Assembly: GCA_046957575.1 (NCBI GenBank)
Contig: JBKUOG010000008.1
Coordinates: forward strand, 1-64,000
DNA: 64,000 nt
From: UMGS1370 sp046957575
Lineage (GTDB): Bacteria > Bacillota > Clostridia > Lachnospirales > Lachnospiraceae
Direction: 5' to 3'
Part shown: in pieces, positions 37,363 to 45,588 of the stretch
How the letters are laid out: every line of letters starts with the position of its first letter
Numbering within the stretch: position 1 is the stretch's first letter
Made by a program: the position numbers and the translations under genes
The notes under the pieces: model-generated
The model's input: the letters and a program-made list of their open reading frames with translations, nothing else
Told to the model about the DNA's origin: nothing
Databases searched by the model: none

Positions 37363-37723
37363 TTATGACCGAAAGCCTTCTCTTAGTTTTTCAATTGCCC
37401 GTTTTTCGATTCGGCTTACGTAAGAACGGGAAATTCCCAAGATTGCTGCTATCTCTCTCTGAGTGTGTTCACTTCCTCCATACAGTCCGTAGCGCAGACG
37501 GATAACAGTTTTTTCTGTATCCTTGAGGCAGGAGTCAAAGGAATCGTAAAGTATCTGTATATCCTGGCTTAAAATAAGAGTATCAATGGTTTCTGTATGT
37601 TCGCTTTCTATCAGATCTACCAAACTGACGCTTTCTCCATCCTTGTCTACTCCAATGGGCTCATAAATCGAAATTTCCCTGGAAAATTTTTTGCCTGCCC
37701 GCAGCAGCATTAAAATTTCATTT
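37363..37723 (-). CDS. sigK: sporulation sigma factor SigK, C-terminal half (split by skin element)
   Basis: This half begins at the recombination core and encodes NEILMLLRAGKKFSREISIY, EPIGVDKDGESVSLVDL, region 3/4 and the helix-turn-helix TQREIAAILGISRSYVSRIE. These are SigK regions downstream of the usual skin junction. A GTG at 37734 opens the frame as MRIAN..., but no ribosome site supports independent expression, so it is probably silent until excision. Joined to the N-terminal half at 46207-46474 it gives an in-frame protein of 207 residues. SigK directs the latest mother-cell genes of sporulation (coat and cortex). Confidence 0.93.
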
Positions 37724-39403
37724 GCTATCCTCACCTAAATGCGTTTTAGGCATGTCGTCATCCTCTACACCAAAAAGCACCACATGAGCATTCACGCCAT
37801 CCCAGACTACTTTACGGACAATGGTGCGGATGGCGGCCCGTTTCTGTTGGGTAGTCATTTCATCAATGCCATCTTTGAATACCGTTAAAAGCTGACGCAG
37901 CACATCAAACTCTATATCACTCAATGCGTGCTGAGAAGTCAATCCTTCTAATTCCTTAATACGATTGTTAATATCCACACATTCCTGATTCAGCTGTTCA
38001 ATACGTTTTGCCACATGATTTTTGGCAATGCTGTCTCCTAAATCAATCAGGGAATCGACCAAGCCTTCCATTTTCTTTTCTGCGTCTGCTTTTTCTTTTC
38101 GCAAGGCCGATAAGCGTTCTTCATAATCTGCACGGTTGCCAGTGTAAAATTTACGGCTCTGTTCCAGTTGTTTAATAAAAGTACCGGTATCATCTTCCAG
38201 CATTTTAATCTGTTCCATAATCTTCATATCAAGGGTATTGCCGCTTACATTCGTTCCATTGCAGATACTTCGTTGGCTGCGTTCTTTCATTTTACATACA
38301 TAGGTGTAGGTCGGTTTGCCATCTGCGGTTTTTCGTCTGCTGATTTTCGGATACATACGGCTTTTGCAGCTGCAATAGAGAAGTCCGGTAAGCAAGGCTT
38401 CATTTCTCCGAGGTTTGCGAAATGATTTCGACTTATTGCGTTCCAAAGATTCCTGAATAGAAACCCACACTTTGCCGGAGATGATACCCTGATGTCCTCC
38501 AACTGATACAATCCATTCACTTGGCGGCAGAAATTCTGTTGTTTTCCCCTTTTCCTGATTGGTGCGGTTATATGCCATAATGCCATGGATGCCGTCAAAT
38601 TCTTCCTTATCAGAAAAGAGGTCGGAATCAACCTTTACAAAATATTCATATGCGTCCTGATCCGCAATCATATAAACAGGATTCTGCAAAATCGCCTTGA
38701 TAGAAAAACGAGTAAAATATTTGTCGTTCTTGGTTTTCAATCCACATTTCATCAATTCTGCTTCTGTAATCGTTAAAGAGTCATGTTCCATATACAAATC
38801 ATAAATCATTCGGATGGTATCAGCTTCCTCCGGAATCAGTTTCAGCTTGCAGGCTTTCTTTGTTTTTCCATCAATGGTAATATTTTTCACTGCCTCAGAA
38901 GCATAACCGGTAGGCGTTGTTCCTCCAAGCCAGCGTCCTGTTTTTGCTAACTCATGCATATTGTCACGGATACGTTCTGCAATGGTTTCTCGTTCTAACT
39001 GGGAGAAAACAGATGCAATATACATCATAGCCCGTCCCATAGGAGTACCGGTGTCAAATTGCTCTTTAATAGAAACAAATGCAATATCCAGACGGGATAA
39101 TTCTTCAATCAGCCCTGCAAAATCGCTGATATTGCGGCTGATACGGTCAAGGCGATAAACAATAATTGCCTTAAACTTATGTTTTTTGGCCGCATCCATC
39201 ATTTTCTTAAAATCCGGGCGGTTCAGATTTCCGCCGGAAAATCCTTCATCTTCAAAAACCGCTATCTGTTCAAGTGCTGCTTCACCATAATGAGTACGCA
39301 CATATTCTTTGCACAGTTCAACCTGATTGCCGATGCTTTCTCCTTTTCCAGTATATTTTGATTTACGGGAATAGATAGCAATAGCATCTTTATTTTTTCC
39401 CAT
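37718..39403 (-). CDS. large serine recombinase (skin-element recombinase, SpoIVCA-like)
   Basis: The 561-residue protein starts AIAIYSRKSKYTGKGESIGN, with the catalytic Ser in YSRKS, and has the resolvase features VYRLDRISRN and FSQLERETIAERIRDNM. A recombinase domain, a Cys-rich zinc ribbon (LLYCSCKSRMYPKI, YVCKMKERSQRSICNG) and a coiled-coil (about 440-500) follow. These belong to large serine integrases. It lies at the edge of the element next to the C-terminal half of sigK, as in B. subtilis and C. difficile. The stop codon (TGA at 37718-37720) overlaps the crossover core. The ATG has GGGAGGG upstream. Confidence 0.95.
   Translation of the reverse strand: MGKNKDAIAIYSRKSKYTGKGESIGNQVELCKEYVRTHYGEAALEQIAVFEDEGFSGGNLNRPDFKKMMDAAKKHKFKAIIVYRLDRISRNISDFAGLIEELSRLDIAFVSIKEQFDTGTPMGRAMMYIASVFSQLERETIAERIRDNMHELAKTGRWLGGTTPTGYASEAVKNITIDGKTKKACKLKLIPEEADTIRMIYDLYMEHDSLTITEAELMKCGLKTKNDKYFTRFSIKAILQNPVYMIADQDAYEYFVKVDSDLFSDKEEFDGIHGIMAYNRTNQEKGKTTEFLPPSEWIVSVGGHQGIISGKVWVSIQESLERNKSKSFRKPRRNEALLTGLLYCSCKSRMYPKISRRKTADGKPTYTYVCKMKERSQRSICNGTNVSGNTLDMKIMEQIKMLEDDTGTFIKQLEQSRKFYTGNRADYEERLSALRKEKADAEKKMEGLVDSLIDLGDSIAKNHVAKRIEQLNQECVDINNRIKELEGLTSQHALSDIEFDVLRQLLTVFKDGIDEMTTQQKRAAIRTIVRKVVWDGVNAHVVLFGVEDDDMPKTHLGEDSK
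37719..37746. other. left skin attachment end (core plus inverted end)
   Basis: The core CATTT (37719-37723) is followed by CTATCCTCACCTAAATGCG and TTT (37725-37746). The right end, read in reverse complement, has CTATCCTC, then ATGCGTTT in the same order with small shifts. The pairing makes a near-symmetric site suited to a large serine recombinase. Confidence 0.8.
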
Positions 39404-39424
39404 CTTCTTTCCCTCCCTGCATTA

Positions 39425-39457
39425 CTATGTTATGTCTTTTATGCAATTACAACATAG
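39425..39457 (-). promoter_or_regulatory. inverted repeat upstream of the recombinase gene
   Basis: CTATGTT (39425-39431) and AACATAG (39451-39457) form a 7-bp perfect inverted repeat separated by 19 nt. It lies 22 bp upstream of the recombinase start. It may be an operator or part of a sporulation promoter; no convincing -35/-10 for sigma-E could be fixed. Confidence 0.4.
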
Positions 39458-39488
39458 AGTAGTACCAGAGTAAAAGAAATCCTCTTTG

Positions 39489-40121
39489 CTAATTGATCTG
39501 TACAATAAGTGTCTCCCACTCTTCTAATGTCAGCCCAGAAGAAATTTGCAGGGAATACGAAAAATCATTTTTCGACCAGACAGCCAGAGTAAATATATCA
39601 TTATTACCTTTTAATGTTACGGTAACTTCATCCACAGATAATTTCTCTACTGTTTGATAGGTATTAAAGTCACCGGAATTATCATCATTTCCAATGGACT
39701 TTCTAAAAACAGCAGTCTGTCCTTCGCCCGTATATATAATTTGGGCTAATTCATTCCAATATGCAATATATGTTTGCTCAATTGGCAAAAATGGCAAACC
39801 TGTAATATCGTCCACATCAAAATTTACAGTGTTCGAGAGTTCTTCAGCAGAAGATACTGTCACAATACCAGCTCCTGCCCCCATGAGACTTTGATCCGTA
39901 CCTTGCTCTTGATGTAGGGACTGGGGAATTGACAAGGCACCAACTATCAATACAGCAAAGCAGGCTGCTATAGATAAATATTTTTTTATATTGGGAAAGC
40001 GAATGATTTTTTCTGCCTTTGTATTTGCAATACCTGCTTGCTCAATATTTTGCAAAATTCGGCTACGCATTTCATCGGTCACTTCAACTTTATCCATAAT
40101 TTCATCATACCGTTTACTCAA
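39489..40121 (-). CDS. membrane anti-sigma-like protein with DUF4367-type extracellular domain
   Basis: The 210-residue protein has a cytoplasmic N-terminus (about 1-45), one transmembrane helix (KKYLSIAACFAVLIVGALSI, about 47-66) and an extracellular domain containing FRKSIGNDDNSGDFNTYQTVE and VTLKGNNDIFTLAVWSKNDF, similar to the repeats of the lipoprotein encoded upstream. It starts at TTG 40121, overlapping the sigma-factor stop by 8 bp, so translation is coupled. This arrangement is typical of an anti-sigma factor holding the ECF sigma at the membrane. It is the last gene before the recombinase. Confidence 0.75.
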   Translation of the reverse strand: MSKRYDEIMDKVEVTDEMRSRILQNIEQAGIANTKAEKIIRFPNIKKYLSIAACFAVLIVGALSIPQSLHQEQGTDQSLMGAGAGIVTVSSAEELSNTVNFDVDDITGLPFLPIEQTYIAYWNELAQIIYTGEGQTAVFRKSIGNDDNSGDFNTYQTVEKLSVDEVTVTLKGNNDIFTLAVWSKNDFSYSLQISSGLTLEEWETLIVQIN

Positions 40122-40731
40122 AGTCGTAGACCTCCTTCAAAATTTTCTTTAATTTTTCCCTTCCCCGATGAAGATTAGAACGAACAGTCGTCTCCTTCAT
40201 TTTGAGAAGTGCTGCAATCTGTGCGGTTGAATATCCTTCATAATAAAACAAATGAATCGCTTCTCGATATTGTGGTGCAAGTTTTTTTACAGCTTCCCAC
40301 ACAAAAGATAAATCTTCTCTGTTTTCCGCAATCAAAGTTTCATCTAATTCATCTGTTTTCCGAACTGCATTATACTCAATCCGATTTTTGCTAATATTAG
40401 CAGCAACTCGTAAAAGCCATGCTTTCTCATGTTCTTTGCTTTCAAAGACAGGAACTGTTTTCAAAAATTGAATGAGTGTATCCTGCAACACTTCCTCAGC
40501 ATCACTCATGTTATGCAGATATGAATATGCCAATCGCAAAATCCGATTTCCATGTTCGTTCAGCATTCGTGCTGCCTGTTGATTAACTTCTTCTCGTTCA
40601 ACTTCTTTTGCAATCGGATGCTCTTTTGCAATCGTCGTGGCGAAAAAGAAATGACGAATCCAATAAATTCCCGATATCATCCATGTTCGCAATATTTCAC
40701 TAATAAAGTTCTGTGCAAGACAGTATTCCAA
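40114..40731 (-). CDS. ECF-type RNA polymerase sigma factor
   Basis: The 205-residue protein has region 2 (RILRLAYSYLHNMSDAEEVL; KAWLLRVAANISKNR) and region 4 with the helix-turn-helix YSTAQIAALLKMKETTVRSN. I use TTG 40731 because AAAGGAGGG lies about 10 nt upstream; an internal start would shorten the unusual N-terminal 50 residues. It lies between the lipoprotein and the anti-sigma gene inside the skin element. Its targets are not known; its own operon is a likely one. Confidence 0.88.
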   Translation of the reverse strand: MEYCLAQNFISEILRTWMISGIYWIRHFFFATTIAKEHPIAKEVEREEVNQQAARMLNEHGNRILRLAYSYLHNMSDAEEVLQDTLIQFLKTVPVFESKEHEKAWLLRVAANISKNRIEYNAVRKTDELDETLIAENREDLSFVWEAVKKLAPQYREAIHLFYYEGYSTAQIAALLKMKETTVRSNLHRGREKLKKILKEVYDFE

Positions 40732-40765
40732 TTCTATATCCCTCCTTTACAAGATAATCGTGTAT

Positions 40766-41725
40766 TTACTGCACAGCAGCAATCAAATCCGTCATCTCTT
40801 CGCTGGAAATTCCAACTTCGGAATAAACACCAATTGAATACGCATATCCATTATCTGTCCAAGTCGCAAGGTTAATTTGACCGTTTTGGCCTTTCATGGT
40901 TACCTTTCGTTCCCCAATAGTAACCGTTGTAGCCTCAGCATACTGTGTATAATCTCCGCTAATATCTTCACTGCCAGTAGCTTTACGAATACACACTGCG
41001 TTTTCGTCATCATTCTGGTATATAACTTCAATCATGGAATTATCGTCGTTCAGAATGGCCGCAAGAATTGTCTGCTTCGTATAATTATCAACGGAAGAAG
41101 GGACTTTCATAGAAAAACCAGCCGCTTTTTCAGCATCTGCCATAGAAGCATATTCTGCAAATGGATTTGGGCTTTCCGCATCGGCATTGTCATCGGAATT
41201 AAGTTCCGGTCCCCAAGTCGCAGGATCACTGCCAATCATATCTGCTTCGCCGTTGCCAGTAGCATTGATCAGATCTGTCATAGCAGTCCTTTCCATGGCA
41301 GAATTAGTAGTGATGGAGTAAGTATAGCTGCCATCCAGCCAAGTAGCGACATTTACTTTATTGCCATCGCCTTTCATGGTTACCTCTGTATCTCCGATAA
41401 AAACTTCATCGGTGTTCGAGTATTTTGTATAATCACCACTCACATCCTCGCTGCCCTCAGCCTTGCGAATTGTGAGCTTTTCGTCGTCGTTCGTGTAGAT
41501 TACTTCAATCAACTTTTTATCCGCATCTACACGAATGGCAGATTTGTCCATCTCGTCAATGGTATCCGGAACCATAACATCGAACCCCACCAGTTGGGAG
41601 GCTTCCTCCATAGTCTTGCATTCGGTAAAAGGATCCGGGATTTCAGCAGAGTTCTTATTGCTGCCGCAAGCAGCAAGAGACAGCGTCAATGCGGCGCTTA
41701 ATGTCAGTACAATCATCTTTTTCAT
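40766..41725 (-). CDS. lipoprotein with two DUF4367-like domains
   Basis: The 319-residue protein has a lipoprotein signal ending LAAC (Cys20). Two tandem domains follow, each with VIYTNDDEKLTIRKAEGSED- or VIYQNDDENAVCIRKATGSED-like sequence and VTMKGDGNKVNVATW or VTMKGQNGQINLATW. The same motifs occur in the extracellular part of the anti-sigma protein two genes downstream. The three genes form an operon (34 bp, then 8-bp overlap). The lipoprotein may compete with or relay signal to the anti-sigma factor; this is inference. Confidence 0.78.
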   Translation of the reverse strand: MKKMIVLTLSAALTLSLAACGSNKNSAEIPDPFTECKTMEEASQLVGFDVMVPDTIDEMDKSAIRVDADKKLIEVIYTNDDEKLTIRKAEGSEDVSGDYTKYSNTDEVFIGDTEVTMKGDGNKVNVATWLDGSYTYSITTNSAMERTAMTDLINATGNGEADMIGSDPATWGPELNSDDNADAESPNPFAEYASMADAEKAAGFSMKVPSSVDNYTKQTILAAILNDDNSMIEVIYQNDDENAVCIRKATGSEDISGDYTQYAEATTVTIGERKVTMKGQNGQINLATWTDNGYAYSIGVYSEVGISSEEMTDLIAAVQ

Positions 41726-41827
41726 AAATTATGTTCCTTTCTGGTTTTACATTTTTGATCGGCTCATTTGCCGTTCTGCCTTATATACAGGCGGGAAGCA
41801 TAAAATGTTGCAAGAATAAAAATAAAA

Positions 41828-42130
41828 TTGAATCTGTCAAACGTCCCCGCTCTTATAGCTGGTTATAACGGACAACTTCTCTCTCATAAACTGGTAAAAC
41901 CGAGGGAGGTGCGTGGTATCGCAAGAAAAAGTGTTCCAATCCATATGATTGTTCATTATCCAGAATCTGAAGAAGGCAGGCGTGAATTGGCACAGAGAGT
42001 TGCCGGTGTCCACGCAGATCTGGTAAATCAGACAATCAAAAAATTAATTTGTCCTTCTAAGCAGAAGGCCAAACTGCTGGATTCTATTATTAAAGCAGCG
42101 AATGAGAAAGCAGGTGAACAAACTTTCTAA
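41828..42130 (+). CDS. small hypothetical protein, possibly a 5'-truncated remnant
   Basis: The 100-residue frame carries a coherent core PIHMIVHYPESEEGRRELAQ followed by RVAGVHADLVNQTIKKLICP, which resembles small proteins encoded on Firmicutes conjugative elements. The first 35 residues are less convincing. There is no good ribosome site at the first ATG; GGGAGG precedes a GTG at codon 24. It may be a leftover from an integrative element that built the cargo. It converges on the LysR gene with a 4-bp overlap. Confidence 0.45.
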   Translation: MNLSNVPALIAGYNGQLLSHKLVKPREVRGIARKSVPIHMIVHYPESEEGRRELAQRVAGVHADLVNQTIKKLICPSKQKAKLLDSIIKAANEKAGEQTF

Positions 42131-43023
42131 AGTTTAGACACCTGCTTTTCTGCGATCTGAACCAGTTTTAGAATATCTTCGTCTGCATGAAGGCTGTATA
42201 GCAATCCATACGGAATACTGTAATCCCAATGAACCGGGATTGATACAAGTCCTGGATGCACATCCTGCCAGCATTCAATGGTAAGCAGAACATTTCCTGT
42301 TTCTGCACAGCGATTGAATACAGACAAGTCATAAAAATGCGGCGTATCCTCAATCTGTATCTGCGGATGATTTTTCTCCAGATCATTGCGGATGAAATCA
42401 TTCACACCAGAATCCCCTTTGCTGACCATCATAAGCGTCTGCCCATATAAATCCTGAATATCAAGACAGGATTTATTTGCCAGAGGATGCTCGCGAGAAA
42501 CGGCAACCATCTTTTTATATCTGCCAAGAGGCAAAAAATTACAAAGAGACAGCCATGCTTTTGAATCACAGACACCGATCAAAAAATCAAATTTCTCTCC
42601 AAGTTTTTGAATTTCAGATAAAATTCCCCTATGGTTATCCTCAAATGGTACAAGATGCAGCTTATATTCCGGAAAATGATGATTGATCTTATACCATAAA
42701 TCCATAAAAGGTTTTGCCGGATTCAGCATGGAAGTTCCAACACAAAAGGTGGTATCACATTTTCCCGATGCAGTAACAGCTTCGGCAATCGATTTTTGGG
42801 AATAATCCATCATAAACTTGGCATTGCGGCAGATCACTTCCCCTGCAGGGGTCAGGCGAACTCCAGCAGACGTTCTTTCTATCAATTTTAAGTTCAAATG
42901 TTCTTCCAGACTGTTCATCTGTTTCATCACAGCAGTTGGAGAAATAAAGAGCTTTTCTGCTGCTTTTGTAAAACTGCCGCACTCTATGACTGCTAAAAAG
43001 GTATCAAGTAATGGATTGTACAT
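42127..43023 (-). CDS. LysR-family transcriptional regulator
   Basis: The 298-residue protein has the N-terminal LysR helix-turn-helix (FLAVIECGSFTKAAEKLFIS) and a two-lobe effector domain beginning near residue 90. It is divergently transcribed from the flavodoxin gene across 111 bp with a palindrome and a TTGACA-17-TATCAT promoter. It probably controls the redox genes at 43.1-46.1 kb. Confidence 0.92.
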   Translation of the reverse strand: MYNPLLDTFLAVIECGSFTKAAEKLFISPTAVMKQMNSLEEHLNLKLIERTSAGVRLTPAGEVICRNAKFMMDYSQKSIAEAVTASGKCDTTFCVGTSMLNPAKPFMDLWYKINHHFPEYKLHLVPFEDNHRGILSEIQKLGEKFDFLIGVCDSKAWLSLCNFLPLGRYKKMVAVSREHPLANKSCLDIQDLYGQTLMMVSKGDSGVNDFIRNDLEKNHPQIQIEDTPHFYDLSVFNRCAETGNVLLTIECWQDVHPGLVSIPVHWDYSIPYGLLYSLHADEDILKLVQIAEKQVSKL

Positions 43024-43035
43024 ATCACACCTCTT

Positions 43036-43084
43036 ATAAACTTTTAGTTTATATCATGATAACATATGGGAGATTCCATGTCAA
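43036..43084. promoter_or_regulatory. LysR promoter and LysR-type operator
   Basis: The palindrome ATAAACT-TTT-AGTTTAT (43036-43052) fits the T-N11-A LysR box. The lysR promoter on the minus strand has -35 TTGACA (43079-43084) and -10 TATCAT (43056-43061), 17 nt apart, so the palindrome covers the LysR start site and allows autorepression. Confidence 0.65.
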
Positions 43085-43134
43085 CGCACAGGTGTGGTAT
43101 GCTTATTACAGTTAAAAGAAAGGCGGTATGAATA

Positions 43135-43641
43135 ATGGCAAAAAAATTGATTGCGTTTTATTCCAGAGCGGATGAAAACTATGTGAGCGGTATATTAAAA
43201 ATGCTGACCGTAGGCAATACAGAAGCTGCAGCTCACATGATAAAAGAACTTACCGACGGTGATTTGTTTCACATTGATCAGGTGAATCCTTATTCCAAAG
43301 GGTATAACGATTGTATTGCGGAAGCCAAAGCGGATCAGAAGCAAAATGCCAGACCGAAACTGAAATGCTATCCGGATTCTATTGATGATTACGATGTGAT
43401 TTATCTAGGTTATCCAAATTATTGGAGCACCATGCCAATGGCAGTTTTTACATTTCTGGAGCACTTTGATTTCTCCGGAAAAATCATTAAACCCTTTTGC
43501 ACACATGAAGGAAGCGGAATGGGCAGCAGTATTTCCGACATAAAAAAACTTTGTCCAAATGCAACCGTTGAAAAAGGCCTTGCCATTTATGGCAGTCGTG
43601 TCAAAAATTCCAGAAAAGAAATAGAAAGTTGGGTGAAATAA
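43135..43641 (+). CDS. flavodoxin-like protein
   Basis: The 168-residue protein has flavodoxin-like organisation: an N-terminal strand with KKLIAFYSRADENYV, a DVIYLGYPNYWSTMPMAVFT stretch and a TFLEHFDFSGKIIKPFCTHE core. The loop replacing the classical T/SxTGxT (YSRADENYVSG) matches flavodoxin_4-type members. It should bind FMN as an electron carrier or quinone reductase. It is the first gene of the LysR-controlled cluster. Start ATG 43135 follows AAAGGCGG. Confidence 0.85.
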   Translation: MAKKLIAFYSRADENYVSGILKMLTVGNTEAAAHMIKELTDGDLFHIDQVNPYSKGYNDCIAEAKADQKQNARPKLKCYPDSIDDYDVIYLGYPNYWSTMPMAVFTFLEHFDFSGKIIKPFCTHEGSGMGSSISDIKKLCPNATVEKGLAIYGSRVKNSRKEIESWVK

Positions 43642-43645
43642 GCGT

Positions 43646-44407
43646 ATGAAAAAAATCACAGCAGGCAAAGATGCGTTGGGAGAATTTGCACCGAAATTTG
43701 CGGAATTAAATGATAATGTTCTTTTCGGCGAAGTATGGTCAAGAGAGGATAAACTGTCCGCCCGTGATCGTTCCATGGTTACGGTCACAGCTTTGATGGC
43801 ACAGGGGATTTGCGACAGCTCCTTGGAACATCATTTGAAAACAGCAAAAGAAAATGGGATTACAAAATCGGAAATCGCAGAAATCTTAACCCACGCAGCC
43901 TTTTATGCAGGATGGCCAAAGGCGTGGGCAGCGTTTCGATTGGCAAAAGAAATCTGGAGCGAGTCAAGTGTTTCAGAGGGAAAGCAGGAACATGAAAATG
44001 CCATGATTTTTCCAATCGGAGAACCGAATACTGCTTTTGCTGATTATTTTATCGGGCAAAGTTACTTGGCACCACTGTCAAAAGAACAGATTGGCATTTT
44101 TAATGTCACTTTTGAGCCTTCCTGTCGGAATCACTGGCATATTCACAATGCTTTAAAAGGCGGAGGACAAATCCTGATCTGTGTATCTGGTAAAGGATAT
44201 TATCAGGAATGGGGCAAAGATGTACAAATTCTTTTACCCGGCAATGTAGTAAATATTGCTCCCGGTGTGAAACATTGGCACGGTGCCGCAAAAGACAGTT
44301 GGTTTTCTCACATTGCCATTGAAGTACCGGGGGAAGGTACACAAACCAAATGGTGTGAAGAAGTCAGTAATGAGGAATATGAGAAACGGGTTATGCACAG
44401 TCAGTAG
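43646..44407 (+). CDS. carboxymuconolactone decarboxylase-cupin fusion protein
   Basis: The N-terminal half (residues 1-110) is a CMD/AhpD-like domain with SARDRSMVTVTALMAQG and EIAEILTHAAFYAGWPKAWA, but without the AhpD CxxC pair. The C-terminal half (120-253) is a cupin with metal-binding His in HWHIHNALKGGGQILI and GVKHWHGAAKDSW. Such fusions commonly accompany flavodoxins and aldo/keto reductases in Clostridia. The substrate is unknown. It starts 4 bp after the flavodoxin stop. Confidence 0.85.
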   Translation: MKKITAGKDALGEFAPKFAELNDNVLFGEVWSREDKLSARDRSMVTVTALMAQGICDSSLEHHLKTAKENGITKSEIAEILTHAAFYAGWPKAWAAFRLAKEIWSESSVSEGKQEHENAMIFPIGEPNTAFADYFIGQSYLAPLSKEQIGIFNVTFEPSCRNHWHIHNALKGGGQILICVSGKGYYQEWGKDVQILLPGNVVNIAPGVKHWHGAAKDSWFSHIAIEVPGEGTQTKWCEEVSNEEYEKRVMHSQ

Positions 44408-44408
44408 A

Positions 44409-44684
44409 ATGGGAAAACGAAATGCAAGACTGAATGCAATCGCACCGGGAATTATTGTTACTCCTCTTGCACTAGATGAATTTAACGGTCCGCGTGGTGA
44501 TTTTTACAAAAATATGTTTGCCAAATGCCCGGCAGGACGTCCGGGAACCGCAGATGAAATTGCAAATGTCGCAGAATTGCTTATGAGCGATAAAGGTGCT
44601 TTTATTACCGGCTCTACCTTTCTTGCAGACGGCGGAGCAACGGCAAGTTATTTTTACGGAGAGCTGAAACCTGAAAGGAGATAA
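44409..44684 (+). pseudogene. short-chain dehydrogenase/reductase, N-terminal part lost
   Basis: Only the last 90 residues or so of an SDR remain, beginning near GKRNARLNAIAPGIIVTPLA and ending with the substrate-side motif GAFITGSTFLADGGATASY. The cofactor motif TGxxxGIG and the catalytic Ser and Tyr-Lys are absent. It begins directly after the CMD-cupin stop, so an SDR gene has lost its 5' part by deletion. Confidence 0.85.
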
Positions 44685-44689
44685 AACTT

Positions 44690-45577
44690 ATGATGTACGT
44701 TACTTTATCAAATGGCGTAAAAATGCCGCAGCTTGGATATGGTGTCTATCAAGTAACAAAAGAAGAATGTGAACGCTGTGTACTGGATGCTCTGAAAGCA
44801 GGATACCGCTCCATTGATACAGCTCAAAGCTATTTTAATGAAGACGAAGTCGGAAGTGCCATTGAAAAATCAGGTATACCAAGAGAAGAAATTTTTCTGA
44901 CTTCAAAGGTGTGGATTGAACATTATGGATATGAAGAATGTAAAAAGAGTGTTCTGACATCTATGGAGAAACTGAAAACAGGCTATATTGATCTGATGCT
45001 GCTTCATCAGCCATTCGGAGATTACTATGGCGCTTGGAGAGCGTTGGAAGAACTTTATGAAGCCGGTAAACTCCGGGCTATCGGAATTTCTAATTTTTAT
45101 CCTGACCGAATGGTAGATATGGCGTCTTTTTCCAGAATTAAGCCTATGGTAAATCAGATTGAAATTCATCCCCACAATCAGCAGGAAACTGCAAAACAGT
45201 GGAACGAAAAATATGGTTTACAATTAGAAGCATGGGCGCCCTTCGGAGAAGGCAGGGGCGGTATGTTTGAATTGCCGGAATTAAAAACCATCGGTGAAAA
45301 ATACGGAAAAACATCAGCGCAGGTTATCCTCCGGTGGCATCTGCAAAGAGGAATCGTTGTTATTCCAAAATCCACCCATATAACACGAATGGAAGAAAAT
45401 CTTCAAGTGTTTGATTTTGAACTGACTGCCGATGAAATGGCTCAAATTGCAAACCTTGACAAAAAGGAAAGTTCTTTCTTTTCCCACTATGATCCAGCTA
45501 TGGTGGAATGGTTTGTGAAGATGGTGGAGGAACGCAAAAAACAAAACAACTGTAAGGAAGAAAAGAAAAACTGGTAA
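44690..45577 (+). CDS. aldo/keto reductase
   Basis: The 295-residue protein matches 2,5-diketo-D-gluconate reductase-like AKRs: GYRSIDTAQSYFNEDEVG with catalytic Asp and Tyr, FLTSKVW with Lys, LMLLHQPF with His, and IGISNF and VVIPKST for NADPH binding. It reduces carbonyls with NADPH. It has a clear GAAAGGAG ribosome site. Its active-site tetrad is complete, unlike its neighbours on either side. Confidence 0.92.
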   Translation: MMYVTLSNGVKMPQLGYGVYQVTKEECERCVLDALKAGYRSIDTAQSYFNEDEVGSAIEKSGIPREEIFLTSKVWIEHYGYEECKKSVLTSMEKLKTGYIDLMLLHQPFGDYYGAWRALEELYEAGKLRAIGISNFYPDRMVDMASFSRIKPMVNQIEIHPHNQQETAKQWNEKYGLQLEAWAPFGEGRGGMFELPELKTIGEKYGKTSAQVILRWHLQRGIVVIPKSTHITRMEENLQVFDFELTADEMAQIANLDKKESSFFSHYDPAMVEWFVKMVEERKKQNNCKEEKKNW

Positions 45578-45588
45578 GGAGAATTTCT

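Noticed and set aside
40877..41701. 274-codon plus-strand open frame
   Set aside because: It is antisense to the lipoprotein gene, whose signal peptide and repeated domains are convincing.
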